From the NCBI GenBank assembly GCA_947396885.1, contig OX377201.1, positions 2,337,879-2,401,878 on the forward strand: DNA of 64,000 nucleotides, written 5' to 3'. This document shows, in pieces, positions 52,238 through 63,775 of the stretch. This DNA is from Heligmosomoides polygyrus polygyrus. Taxonomy: Eukaryota > Nematoda > Chromadorea > Rhabditida > Heligmosomidae. The notes below the pieces were generated by a model. The model was not told the DNA's origin and did no database searches. It saw only the letters and a list, made by a program, of their open reading frames with translations. The translations under genes were made by a program, and so were the position numbers. Numbering within the stretch: the stretch's first letter is position 1; every line of letters begins with the position of its first letter.

Positions 52238-55200
52238 CTAGACGCATCCTTTTCGTCCATATTCGGAAACTTTGTGACCAAAGTAGTGAGTGTGTTCGTG
52301 TATACTAGCAGTGAACCATAAACCGTCGCTGCACTCACCAGCTTCTGCCTCTAAAATGTGAAGAAAGAATGATAGCGAAACCAGGTGATTCATGCACTGC
52401 TGCCTACTATTCTCCTTCTCTCACAAGGGAAGGGTCTGAAGCGTATGTCTGAACGGGGGGAGCGAGTCATATAGGGAGAATCCTCATCCCTCAATTGGTT
52501 TGAAAATGTGTTTATTTTTCGCCAAGTCGTTAAACCCAAGGAGTAGGGGATCACAATGGGATACGGCGCAGCATGCATTTGGGGTCTTGCGCGTCTGCAC
52601 CCAGCGGCTCGGAGCGCAGGTAGGTAGAGGGTTGACTCGTGCGAGGGAGGTCAGGGGTTTGGTTCTTCTGCGCTACTGCATTTTTGCATTTCAACTGATT
52701 GGTTGAGATCTGGGGGATTCTGACGTTTATACCATTCTCAGACGTTTTCCGCGCATTTTTCCAGCTGTACGCTGTGGTATTCAACATAGTGATAAGTGTT
52801 CGGCAGCAGTGATACACAGGTACAAAGTGCCTGTGTAGTGAATCGCGGTGTCTTTCTCCATGGTTATGAGCACGCAGCCGAAATCCAAATGAAGACCTAC
52901 CCTTTCCTCCGAAACAAGAGTTCTACCCGAAAACGTTGTCACATGCCCACTGCTTGCTTGCCTCTCCACGTCCACCAGTTCATCTTGCGGATCCCAATCT
53001 TCCTCTTCTTCTTCCACCACTTCCAACTGTTCGTCTTCGTCAACTTCAAGTTGACGTGCTTCGAAGTCCTTGAGTATGCTGGCCATCCGTTCGGCTGGCT
53101 TGATGGGCCACAATTTAGCGGGAGCAGGTGGATCACCACTCGACCGTCGGCGGACATTGTTGGTGTCTAGAAAACCTTCAGCAGACTTCTGATTTCCAGG
53201 TGACAGGCAAATATGAGGGAGAGAGTGTATCGATGCCGTTTAGCTTAATTTGCGGGATCCGCACAGCTCGTTTCTTATTTGAACCACCTCCGACGTCACA
53301 ACGTGGTCTCCTCTGAAAATCCGAGCAGGATGGTTTTTCCCGAGGCCTTTGGTCCATGTATAGAAACAGACTATGAGGAGCCTGTAGCCTTTATACGCTA
53401 CCCGTATGGTGCCCAGTGGTGCTTCATTTGTACCTGTGTATCACTGGTGTTGAGCATTTTTACATCATCATCTTGAATACTACAGCATTCAGCTGGAAAA
53501 TTAGGCATAAAAACGTTTGAAAATGGTACAGACGTCAGGATCCCCCAAATCTCAACCAATCAGTTAAGTGCAAAAATGCAGCAGTGCAGAAAAACCGAGC
53601 CACCACCTTCCTCGCATGAAGCAGCGTCACTATTCACTGCGCTCCAAGCCGTTCGCCGGCGGATGCATCGCGAGCCTAAAGGTCCCTAAACTGGTGATGC
53701 GCCGTATTCCATTGTAACGTCAAAGTCCCCCTTCTCCTTGGATTTGACGACTTGGCAGTGAAGAAACACTTTTTCATAATAACTGAGGGGTGGGGATTCT
53801 TCCTATATGACTCGTTCCTCCCGTTCGACATACGCTTTAGACCCTTCACTTGTAAGAGTAAATTCAACCTACGACTAGGATGAAAAGAACAAATTTAGTA
53901 AAGCTTTTGAAGTCTCCGCCCATTTTCTGAGCCGTAAAAAAATTAACTGACCTGGGCAGATTGTGATGTCATTAGGATTCATATCGTTCTTGTAGAAAGC
54001 CTGAAAATTGGCTTTGCTCTATACTTGTTCGTGTTTGTTTAGATAAAACTAATTTGTACAATGTTCACGCCAAATTAGACACTTTTCAAATCAAAATAGA
54101 CAGTTTTCACGTCAATTTGGACACCCTTCTCAACAAACCTTGTGCTTCAGAAATCGTAATGAACGTCTTCTAAATCGAAGAGTTAAGCTGCGCTCTCTAT
54201 AAAACGACTGGAATAATTTTTTGACAAAGCAAATCTGGTTTAGCTATCTTTGAAGCTTTTAAAGTTCTGCTTCTCGAATGAGTGTAATTACAAAATTTTA
54301 CAAAATTTATATTTTTTGAGAAAAATGATAAGTTAGATTTTCTTTTCAAGGACAACAAGTTTGAAATTATCCAGTGTGACAAAATATGAGATTGCGCAGC
54401 GCACACGAAAAGATTGTCGCGATGTTGATTTGATTGATTGTGAGCACTAAAGTGAGAATATGTGTGTTCTTCGTAATTGTTTTTGTTGAATCGCTTGTTG
54501 GCATGAAACTTCATGCAAACAACTTTTGCTAATCAACGAATAAAAACAGCGACGTCATGGACGAGGGCATGGCGCATTCTCTCTTTTTGGCACCACAAAA
54601 TGGCCGCCTTCCTGTTCTTTAACACAACTTTTGAGCCATTATTTTCACCAAAATAAGAAGTTTATCAAATTTAAAACACAGTGGTCACTTATTGCGTAAG
54701 TCATTTAATACTTCAAAGAAAGTTAAAGAATAAAAGAATAAAGGACGGCGTTATTCAATCCTCTTTGGGGTGCGCCACGCATTCTACTTCTACGGGATGT
54801 CGTGGAGGCGTATTGAATGCGTATTTGGCCATACAATGACTAGCGGTGGCCAGCCGATGTACAAATCAGTGCTTTATCCTTCCCGGACAAGTCTGGTACC
54901 AATTCACCGACCCCGGAGGGATGGAAGGCTTGGTTGGCCTGGGCGGGAAATCCGAACCAGGGACCTGGTATCGGGTGCAGGCGACAGCCGGCGCCTCTTC
55001 CGACTGCGCTCCACGCGCCCTCAAAGAAAGTTACTAACGATATTTCCTTGGAGAAAAAATTATTCCAACCTTTCTGAAAACTCTAGTTTAATGTGGAAGG
55101 AGCTCGCCTTGACTTGGAATATGTTCAGTTTGATTTCAGAGCTTTGTTTTAGGCTGAATAGGCTTGCTTAAATGAGTCCCTATTTTAACGTTAAAAAATC

Positions 55201-58200
55201 CAGGTCGATTTGAAAAGTGTCGAATTTGACGTTAAAATGGTGTATATATAGGGCTACCTCTTGCTTATGATGGAAGTACCCTCCAATGGTGCCCAGAGGA
55301 ATGTGTGGTACGATGTCTCGCCAGTGCGTCACACGGAAGGAATACTCCACCTGAAATCAGTGTTTAACGAACGGCTATTTTTTCACCCACCCCCACGTTT
55401 TTTTCAACTCACCTGCGAGTTGTGTATTCGAGAATAGTGGATATCTCCAGTTCTTGGCTGGCCGAACGTGATCAGCTTAACCTCGCTGGAGTTGGCTACG
55501 CGTGAGCCCACCAAGAAGGAGGCGGCCAGAGAGGCTATTGAGCCTCCGAGGGAATGGCCAGTGACCTTCAAAAAATGGGAATTTAATTTGTTCCCTGGGC
55601 ATTGTAGAGTTTCATTATAATAGAGACTCACCCAAATTTCATAATCTGGGTATTGATCTCTCAGTGCGAAGAAATCCTCATGCATTCCAGAGCTCCAGAT
55701 GGTGGTAAATGCATCGCCGAAGTATCTTGAAATCCTGCCTCCAAACAACCACGAGCACTGAAAGTACTGATTGAGATTTCAAAACACCACAACGCCAACA
55801 AAAGCTGAACGCAACGGGCGAACATACGAGATTCAGGAAGATCGTTTTGTGCATTTCTTGGAGGAGTTGAAGCAAACGCGACGTGCCTCTGAAAACAACT
55901 GATAAATTCTGCAGCTGTACTTACCTTTATCTTCTTAAAATAAAAGTAATTGGGTTGCTGCAATGAAGCTAAGCTATGCTGGCAGACGAAGGAGCTTCAG
56001 GCCCTCTCAAAGATTCTGACCGGTGATGTTATACTGCCTGCTTTGATCTAAAGAAGAAGACGTAATTGTAAATCCCAAAAAACTGCCTGACGTTCTTCGG
56101 CCTGCTCACGTAGCATTTTTGCACTTCCACATGGCTTACACCTTGTCAGTGAACTTCAAGGAATGTGGAGAATGTAGCCTACCTAAACGCCAATACTATC
56201 GCCTTTTTATCGTGAAACACTGCCGTGAATCCAGAGCACGTGTCGTTCCGGAAGCCGTCACACTGAACGGTCACCTGACGTTTTAGCTGAATAGCAGCGT
56301 TTTAGTCTAGCATCGAAGTTTGGTTGAATAGAACAGCAAGAAGAAGGTGGACACTTGTGTACAGAAACATTATAACTCCGCCATAGAAGTCCCTAACACA
56401 AGTGTGAGCGGTACGGAATTTGAAGACGAATCCATACCGCAGTAGCGACCACAAGAAATAACCTAATGATCCGCTGAATTGACTAATTGCATCACTTTCT
56501 ATATGTTGCTCATGTAATCTGGATAATCCCCTATATAGGTAAGCTCCCCTGAGCTTGTAACGTTTTGAAGTTGTGTAAATTTTCCACCTCTTTGAGTTAT
56601 AGCTTGTACTGCTGAAGGTTTGAAGTTTTGTCGAAATTGTTGTATTCCTTTTACCGGACGAATGTAGTAAAATTCGTAGTGAATAAATTTGTATAACTCC
56701 ATTATGTCCTCACCACAGCAGTACTTTCAGAATGCAAACCCTAAACCCAACTTGCGTGCTACTTGTTTACTGCCTTCACTCGAAATTAGTACCTATACCA
56801 CTGGTAGTGCTCTCAGTACTACTCGTGCTCCTAACAGTACTCTCAGCACCAAATACGACTACTTCTACTTTTCCACTATTTAATACTACTTAAAATTTTG
56901 TTCTACCGAAGTCATCTTCTCCTGTGCACCGCTGGAGTTGTAGTGGTCAGTAGAGCAGAAGCTAAAGTAGTACTAAATAGTAGAAAACGTACAAGTAGTG
57001 GTGATTAGCGTTAAGAGTACTGTTAGGAGCACGAGTAGTACTGGGAGTATTACCAGTGGTAGAGGTGCTAATTTCGAGTGAAAGTAGTGCACAAGTACTG
57101 AAGGGTGTACGCAAGTTGGTCTGGCGTATTTGAGCAGCACCTGTAGTGGGATGCATGGGAAAGTGCCTCTTCAAAATGAGCAGGATGTGTTGTCCAGCTA
57201 GGCAGGACGTGATGCCCACGAAAAAGATGACCGGATGACCGAGATGACCAAGTGCTGCGAGCTGGACAGGTGGTAGCGCCCACTTTTGCAATTGTTGGAG
57301 CGTGTCCCAGAGCCGCGATTTGTCCATCTACGGCCGAACTGCTGCCGCTTTGTCAGAGCTGACAGCGGAAACACCGAACACTCCTCTCACTCTTTATCGC
57401 ATTTTCAGTGGATGCCACTTACATTAACCATCAAAATGAGGATATTATGTTCTTCACAGTGCTCCTCGTTGTATCGTTAGCAGGTGTCAAACTCCATGCG
57501 AACAGAAATTCTACTATCAATCGAACCAAAATCACGAGCTCTTGGAAGAGTGCATAGCATTATCTCAATTTTTGGCACTACAAAATGGTCGCGTTTCTAC
57601 GCTTCAAAACAAGTTTTGATTCATTATTTTTTCTTAAAAAATAAAAGTTTCGTAAAGTTTCAAACAGAGGAACATCACTATTACAAAGAGCGAAGAGGCT
57701 CGTCCACTTTTACGAGGCCACTAGTTCTGTTCCGTTGCAGAGCTCTCGTTGTTGTGCAGTTTTCACAGTTCACTTTCGTAATTGATGATTACGCAGCCAA
57801 AAACCATGAAATGTAGACGGCTGCAATTCCTTATCAGTGGAGGCTTCCCGTCCCGTAGTAGATGAATAAATGATCTCTAACTTCAAGAGCGGCATTCTGC
57901 TACAGCGAGTTGCACTGCTCATTATACTATTAACAAATAGCTAATCATATGTGGAAAAAAAGCGAATGCTTGAAGAAGGTAGGCCATACTTTGGGTGAAG
58001 TTAGGCTGTACAATATAATCTTCACCCTGGCGGCCTGGCGGCCGCCAAACGTCTGGTTGGGGGCTTGGCCCCAAACCCCGAGAATAGAACAACCTCATCC
58101 CATCTGGCTGTGGTCTTTGCCGCCAAACCCCGAAAATAGAACAACCCCATTCTTCCTGCTTTCTTCTTTAGGCTTTCTTACAGTAAAAAAAAACTGGTTT

Positions 58201-61200
58201 TACTATATAGATTAGGGCAGTGGGATATGGTAGGACAGAATTTTCACTGCGCATATGAAGCCCACCCTCCCTCCGTCACATGCACGCGATTTATTCTCCG
58301 AAGTGCTCGTTCTCTAGGTGTCGAGAAACAGGTAATGAGAGTCCCAATCTGGTGCTTAATCAGCAAGATCATAAATAAATCAATCGGTATTGGTCGACAC
58401 CGTTTACGTCAATAATACTCCTCCAAATCCCATGGACACTCTCTCTACCACTACCCCGCCCCCTTCCCGAAATACTTCCTTTCCTATGTGCTGGCAAAGA
58501 AACGGAATGGGAGTCAAGCACGCACATGTGACGCTGAGTACCAATTCAGGTGTCACTACGTTGTCACGACGTCTATGACACTCCCTCTGCACTATGACAC
58601 ACGTGCCACGACTTCTGTAAGCCGTCTTCAGAAATCCGACACACACTGAACGATGTTGAGGGAAAATGCTGGTCCCCCCCCCCCCCCCTTATTCACGCTC
58701 CTCCTCTGATGGTCCCTCTTTGTTGGTCCTCTCCTATTGGTTGCTCTTACTCGGAATCCTTATGCAAGTTCTTGTCTTCAGCGCGTCTTCTGAATCCTTA
58801 ATCTGAATCTGACGTTGGACGACGTCTAGCGCAGGTCTTCTGGATCTTGACTCACGACGTCTATCGCATGTCTTCTGAATCCCTACGCACGTTAGGCCGG
58901 GGGCATACTTCCATCGCCGCGATGCCATCGCAGCGCTCAGTTCATGGCCATTCCGCCGCACGCGGTCGAATAGTCAAAGGAAACTTCGCCGTGGCTGCCG
59001 TAACAGTGGCGCTCAGAATGCGCGATGACTTCCCGCGCCCATCGCGGGCATGGCATACTTTTTCGCGCCGCGCGCGGTGTTTAGCGTTGGTCCTGGACAG
59101 ATCGTCGTCGCGCTCCCTTGCAGAGCGGTGGGCGATGCGACGAGCACTGAGAAGTTCAAATTCATTCGCGTCGCTCCGCAAAACTCATCGCCGCGATTCC
59201 ATCGCGGCGACGGGAAGTATGCACGAGGCCTTAGACGACATCATCAGCACGTCTTCTGAATCCAAACGCACCTGAACGACGTCTAGGGCACTCCTCCTGA
59301 ACCCTTACGCTCTGCACTCGATCCCCACTCATACCCTGAGGCGTTGCCCCTTGAATATCTCGTAAACTTGGACGATCAGCCGCCAAGGATATAGTTCGTC
59401 AGCAATCGCCCATGGTTAAGCTCAAAGAAAGCCCGGCTGGCATACGACGCACTGAAGTAGGCATCTTTTGGCTTCAGTCCCCCTCCCACCTCCCCGTGAC
59501 GGACACGTGACATTAGCCGATTATATACAGTAGGATACTCCATTTCATTGCGGAGCTTTCTGGTACTGGAGCATTGTCGCTGGTGTACCCTGATGATGTG
59601 TGTAGATTTAGCGACTAATATTTAACGATCTTTACGAATTAACGGCGTTTTTGTTAAAATCTACCAAGCGATCTAACGAAATGTTTCAGAAATTTAGAAG
59701 TTTTTAACGAACTTTCAACTTTAAATGACGATCCATCTCTACAAATTTGCTGACCTCTGGTTATGTTTGAATGAAAATTACTTGAAAAAAATCACCATAA
59801 AAATTTTCCTTCTCAGCTTTCTAAAATCATGCTGTGCTTACTCAAGATCAACATTATTTACAGATTAATAAAACTCCTTAGTTTTTACTCCAGTTGTGTC
59901 TAGATTTATGTTTTTTCTTGATTTATTTTATTGCGTTCTTGACTGAATGTGGTGGTTCTTCCTTCACGGTGTTGACTTTTCTCCATTGTAGCGCATCCAT
60001 ATGTGCATGAAATAAACAAGTAAATAAATAAATGAAAAAATCGTCTGAAAATAACTGATGTTAGGAGAAAACAGTGCGCTCTTCAACTTGAGGCGAAGCC
60101 CTTCACGTTCGGCTCAGCCCCTTCCACCTCCACCATTTCTCTCCTGAACTTGCCCGAGAGAGGTCGAGCAAATCTCGGAGAGAATTTAGGAGGGGGTGAA
60201 GCCGAAAAGGAAAGGTGCCGTTTTCAGGTCAAACTGAACACTTTCAAAATCGAATCGGGTCCAGAATCCAGATTCATCTACTTTGTTCTAAAAAGACTTG
60301 AACAAATCGTTGGTTAAAAAAAATTTACAGGTTGTTTGTTCAAAGACTTAAAAATGCTCTGTACCAAAAATTAATGCTGTAGAATGTTATAGTTAAAAAA
60401 GCAACTGTTCGGGCCTGCTTTAACGTGCAGGGAACGGCAGTCTTTTAGTGTATTTGGAAAAGCGATCGCTCCCTGCACTCGTCTGCCTTTGCGGTTTTTT
60501 AATTGGTGGCGGTGTAAGAGCTGGTTATCTAAAGCTCTGAAGGAAAAATATGTCTGTTTTCTACAATTTTTCTGATTTATAGTTGGGAAGCGCGTAACAT
60601 CAAATAATTCCTGACGTCGACATGAAGAAAGCAAACTCGTGCGAAACAAGTACATGGCGCGATCTCTTCTTAAAGAATGCTGAAAACCTGCTGGTTTCTG
60701 CCCTTCACAAAAAGCCTGAAACCATTTTTATGGTTTGGAGAAAAAAGCAACAGAAAATAGTGTCATTCAAACACCGTATTCACGTCTTGCAGCAAAGGAA
60801 TTCAAAAAATTCCAAAGGAATTTATAGTTGATTATTCAAAGCAAAAATTTATCTTGAGTCCTATCTAATATCTATTTATTTGTTCATTTAAGATTTATTT
60901 ATATAAAAAAATAAATATTCTAAAGAACACATGTTTTATTTTAAAGGCAATGAAAGCGATCGTCTTTAGTTGAACGGTGCCTAGTTTGATTTCAAAAGCT
61001 ATGTATAATACGTATATAAAACTTGGTATGTAAAACTTTTCCATTAATGTTTTAAATCTAAAACAGTAGGGCGCAGACAGTCGAAGTTCAATGATTTAAT
61101 GGAAATTTAACGAAAGTTAAAAAAATCGATAAAAATTTAACTCCCAGAGTTCAACGCACACCCGTGATCATCCTGTAATCTTAAGATTTGATGCCTTTTA

Positions 61201-61496
61201 ACAAGAATTTCGGAAAAAGGTATAACAGAGCTTGTTAAGATTAACATTATTCCTACGGGGTGCTTATGAACACAAACGGAGCTGTCATAACGGTCTATCT
61301 CTCCTCACTAAAGAAAAATTCTCAGGTACTTGAGTCGTACCGTGGCGTTCGGGAACAGTCGATTGAGACACTGTTCAGGTTTGTCGGAGTAGGCTGCAGC
61401 GCTCAGTGGAAACATGTAATTCCTAGCGAGAGAATCGGAGTACTGTACGGCTGCATGTGCCGAGACCACAAGAGAGACGACCAACAGTGGAATCAT
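52238..61496 (-). CDS. secreted class 3 lipase (lipase gene 2), 8 exons
   Basis: Paralogue of lipase gene 1 and likewise a predicted secreted alpha/beta hydrolase. Minus-strand exons: 61496-61341, 56286-56183, 55888-55828, 55757-55632, 55565-55413, 55350-55258, 54000-53952, 52350-52238; 855 nt, 284 aa plus TAG. Signal peptide about residues 1-15 (MIPLLVVSLVVSAHA). Then [20 protein letters not shown], the Cys-rich VQCDGFRNDTCSGFTAVFHD (72-91), FRGT with Arg87-Gly88, GHSLGG with Ser154, Asp212 in THWRDIVPHIP and His267 in SIHEHTHYF; ends GRKGCV. Exons 2-7 are 104, 61, 126, 153, 93 and 49 bases, as in gene 1. The exon 4 donor is an ordinary gtgagt, unlike gene 1. The ATG follows ccattttcag by one base. 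Intron 1 (5.1 kb) and the last intron (1.6 kb) are full of repeats. All catalytic residues present; substrate unknown. Confidence 0.94.
52405..53865. mobile_element. large fold-back element in the last intron of lipase 2
   Basis: Arms of about 420 bases: 52405-52826 (aagggtctgaagcgtatgtc ... agtgatacacaggtac) and its inverted copy at 53433-53865. The arms contain the tRNA-like repeat seen at 13430-13680. Between the arms are about 600 bases of non-palindromic DNA with coding-looking exons (see 52930-53300). Ends and target duplication were not resolved. Confidence 0.7.
52930..53300 (-). other. coding-like cargo of the fold-back element, function unknown
   Basis: On the minus strand a gttttctag acceptor (to 53168) opens a frame: LWPIKPAERMASILKDFEAR, then an acidic run rich in Glu/Asp (QLEVDEDEQLEVVEEEEEDW), then QASSGHVTTF. 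It ends at a donor-like cgg/gtagaac near 52935. A second splice-like block begins after ttttcag at about 53307: RRPRCDVGGGSNKKRAVRIP, then QIKLNGIDTLSPSYLP; its donor is not clear. No domain recognised. It could be captured host exons, an element's own gene, or an independent gene's exons that happen to lie between repeats. Its strand is the same as the lipase, but its phase does not fit into the lipase transcript. Confidence 0.4.
54045..55245 (-). repeat. dispersed repeat R1, copy 3, with a SINE inside
   Basis: tcaaaatagacagttttcac-type ends and the shared interior (gagggcatggcgcattctct, aaaatggccgccttcctg). Interrupted by the SINE at 54726-55021. Confidence 0.6.
54726..55021 (-). mobile_element. 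tRNA-derived SINE with 12-bp target duplication
   Basis: Flanked by caaagaaagtta at 54714-54725 and 55022-55033. The duplicated bases occur once in the other R1 copies (acttcaaagaaagctatact at 40650), which proves insertion into R1. Confidence 0.85.
56727..57122. repeat. fold-back element rich in agtact
   Basis: 56735-56885 (aaacccaacttgcgtgctac, actcgaaattagtacctata, gtgctcctaacagtactctc) is the inverted copy of 56970-57122. Short agtact/tactact units dominate. In intron 1 of lipase 2. Confidence 0.65.
57440..57690 (-). repeat. dispersed repeat R1, partial copy 4
   Basis: Contains aaattctactatcaatcgaa, tgcatagcattatctcaat and aaaatggtcgcgtttc, aligned with the interior of the other R1 copies. 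Confidence 0.5.
58025..58150. repeat. short direct repeat
   Basis: ccaaaccccgagaatagaac and ccaaaccccgaaaatagaac, about 50 bases apart, each followed by aacc(t/c)cat. Confidence 0.6.
58770..59300. repeat. cgtcttctgaatcc repeat interrupted by a hairpin MITE
   Basis: Modules (acgtcttctgaatcc, acgacgtcta) recur at 58785, 58830, 58860 and 59240-59290. At 58892-59235 a GC-rich hairpin lies inside: ggccgggggcatacttccat and inverted gacgggaagtatgcacgaggcc. The same modules flank the hairpin at 30 kb. Confidence 0.5.
60220..61060 (-). repeat. dispersed repeat R1, diverged copy 5
   Basis: Similar order of features: ggtcaaactgaacactttc start, tacatggcgcgatctcttc middle, gtgcctagtttgatttcaaa end. Low similarity; uncertain. 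Confidence 0.35.
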
Positions 61497-61607
61497 TCTG
61501 AAAATGGAGGAAATTTCCCTTATTCTTGATCAACTTTCACTAAGCTTCTTTAAATACATGTATAGTTCTACAAAATATGGTCCGCAGTCTTCAGAGAGTA
61601 GTTACTT

Positions 61608-61744
61608 AAGCCCCGTTTGTACTTCCGACCCCGAGCCACGCGATGGCATGTATAGTGGCCACATTGATCGACCGCGTCGTTCGATCAATATGGCCATAGT
61701 ACGTGGCGCGGCGTCGCTCGGCGTCGAAGTATAAACGGGCCTTT
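61608..61744. repeat. hairpin MITE family A, intact copy
   Basis: ccccgtttgtacttccgacc ... ggcgtcgaagtataaacggg with core atgtatagtggccacattga and cgatcaatatggccatagta. Reference for the interrupted copies. Confidence 0.7.
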
Positions 61745-61886
61745 AGGCACACATTTCTGCGGCGTTGCCGCTCGCCGCTATGGTTAAGGATAGGGCAGGG
61801 ACGCCGCCGGCGGCGACTATGCGTCCCTGCCCTATATAGGTTAATGATAGGGCCGCGGCGTTGCCGCAGAAGTGTGTGGGGCCTTT
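61742..61886. repeat. hairpin MITE family B, copy 4
   Basis: ggcacacatttctgcggcgt ... gcagaagtgtgtggggcctt. Inner arms gtccctgccctatataggtt and gttaaggatagggcagggac. It directly abuts the family A copy. Confidence 0.65.
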
Positions 61887-61894
61887 AGGCGTAT

Positions 61895-62145
61895 GTTATA
61901 CTTCGGCGAAACTGTGTTGCGCGGGCTGTTACGCAGTGAATGAACACTTTTCGAACAATACTCGGCGGCGCGCGCTCGGTTTTAATCGATTTGCATATTT
62001 TGCACAAGCGACGAGAGCGACTGGAGCGACTGGAGCGAGGGGGCGGCGCTCGAGTATGAACACTTTTTGGCGGGGCGTTCTCGGTTAGTCATGTTTTGCG
62101 CGGGCGGCGAGTCGCTCATGTCACGAAGTACGAACAGGCCCTTAT
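61895..62145. repeat. family E/D-type hairpin relics
   Basis: Contains gtatgttatacttcggcg (family D end), ttttaatcgatttgcatatt and gagcgactggagcgactgga (family E modules) and ends cacgaagtacgaacaggccc. Confidence 0.45.
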
Positions 62146-62299
62146 ATTTACACGTTTGATATAGTTGTTCCAACAAGTGCCCGCCAAATGAATTCCAGAT
62201 CGAGTGGATGTACGCTCCACAGATTACAACGATGTTTTGTTGCAATCAAAGCTCTAGTGTCAGGTGGGACTCAAACCCAAAGGAGATCGTTTTGAACGA

Positions 62300-62940
62300 T
62301 ATTATAACTAAGTAATCCGTTACAAAATAATTTAGTGCTTCAATTGTAAAAGTAATATCAGAATATGTTCTATCGTTCCTTATGGAAAGTTATGGCGAAA
62401 AAGACCGACGAAGAAGATAGCACATATTCTGAAGTCGAAGTTAATCCTATAACGGACTATACTTTCTAGCCCACCCTGTATCAAATCCTATAGCACAAAC
62501 GGCTGCCTCAAGAAGAAGACGTGAGCAGCTGTGCACAGAGAAGGATAAGCTAGGCTAATGCGACGAGTCGTACACAGCGTGACTGACTGATTGCCGATTA
62601 GTATGCCTTTATCAACGTGTCTTAAGCGCTTGTAATGCTCTTTTATAGAGTGCACTCTGTGAAAAATTCAAGATCATACCATCTCGCTTATCGCAGTGGT
62701 CTTGCACTGATTATCAGCGCTGCTTGGCGGTTGAGTGTCAGTTTGTTGAGGCGTCATTCCATGTGGAATACGTGTCTGCAATGACACGCGCTCGAGCCAG
62801 ACAGTGGATCGAGGCCAAATCAGACGTTAGGAGGTTCGTTGCGAAATCATGGTTGTTGGTCTGCCATAATATCTGAAGTAAATTCAGATCATGCAAGTGC
62901 TGGAATCCGACAAGGGCTCAGTAAGGCCTCGCTTAGGGGT
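62300..62940. other. no gene or clear repeat
   Basis: Apart from a lone MaT-like end at 62466-62480 and a short inverted pair (agaatatgttctatc / gatagcacatattct), nothing was recognised. Confidence 0.4.
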
Positions 62941-62947
62941 AGTTTAG

Positions 62948-63276
62948 GCCTATGGTATACTCCCGCGTCGCTCCGGCGACGGGCTCGGGGCAACTGTCAA
63001 TGATGCGCCTTCGCTGCAGCGGCGGACGGTGCAGTGTGTGGCGCGGTTGTAAGTTTTCGTACCGTCGCTCCAGCGACGCGTCGCAGAGGGGTGTTATACC
63101 TCCGAGCGGCGGGAGCGGAACATACTCCCGCGCTACGGCCCTCGCTGGTCGTCGATCGTCGCGGAGGGCGAAGCGCCCGTCGTGCACTATTTTTGCACTT
63201 GTTTCGTCTGTTCTTCGCGAGGCATCCGCTGTCAATGTCGCGTCGCTGCGGTGGACGGGTGTATACCATAGGCCTT
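62948..63276. repeat. GC-rich hairpin MITE family F
   Basis: Ends ggcctatggtatactcccgc and inverted gacgggtgtataccataggcc. Inner inverted stretches (gtcgctccggcgacggg, catactcccgcgctac). A related left end is near 47130 (ggtctatagtatacactcgc). Confidence 0.65.
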
Positions 63277-63420
63277 AGTGTGCACGCGACACGCGGTGTT
63301 ATGGTAAGCTTCCATATCGATCGCGCGATGCGACGCCATGTATAGTGGCCACATTGATCGATTATTTTGACCAGCATACACGCCATCGCGTCGCGCGGCG
63401 TCGAAGCATAAACGCGCCCT
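63277..63420. repeat. hairpin MITE, mixed family G/A
   Basis: The left end ttagtgtgcacgcgacacgc is family G. The interior and right end (gacgccatgtatagtggcca ... ggcgtcgaagcataaacgcg) are family A. It abuts family F. Confidence 0.55.
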
Positions 63421-63502
63421 AACGCTTCAGCACTACAATCACTACGTTTTTCCTGCTGTCCGGGTAGAAATTCCCCTTTTAACATTCGTTTTAAAAGGAT
63501 GG

Positions 63503-63775
63503 GGCTCGTGCAGCGCAGTCGTAGGTGCCGGCTGTCGCGTGCATCCGACAGGTTCTTGGTTCGGATTTCCGCCTGGCTTCCCATCTATCCGGTGTTGGTA
63601 TTTGGTACCAGACGTGTTCGGGAAGGGTAGTGCACGGACTTGTTCATCAGCTGGCCACCGCAGATAGTTGTATTTCCAGATACGCATTCGAATCGCCTCC
63701 ACGACTTACCGTAGGAGTACAACACCTGGCACAACACAAAGGGATTGAGTAACACCGCCCTTTTTCCTTCTTATT
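63503..63775 (+). mobile_element. tRNA-derived SINE
   Basis: Head gtgcagcgcagtcg (A-box-like), ggttcttggttcggatttcc (B-box-like), middle ggtaccagacgtgttcggga, 3' end gggattgagtaacaccgcc. Confidence 0.75.

Noticed and set aside
55925..56040. Alternative exon 3 for lipase 2 (frame with QQPNYFYFKKIK)
   Set aside because: It lacks the FRGT motif and does not fit the phase. 55888-55828 gives exactly 61 bases, the RGT motif and good splice sites.
58676..58688. Poly-C/poly-G tracts (also 15814, 29304, 34441, 36187, 37503) as a signal
   Set aside because: Short homopolymer runs scattered in repeats, prone to sequencing-length error. No consistent context.
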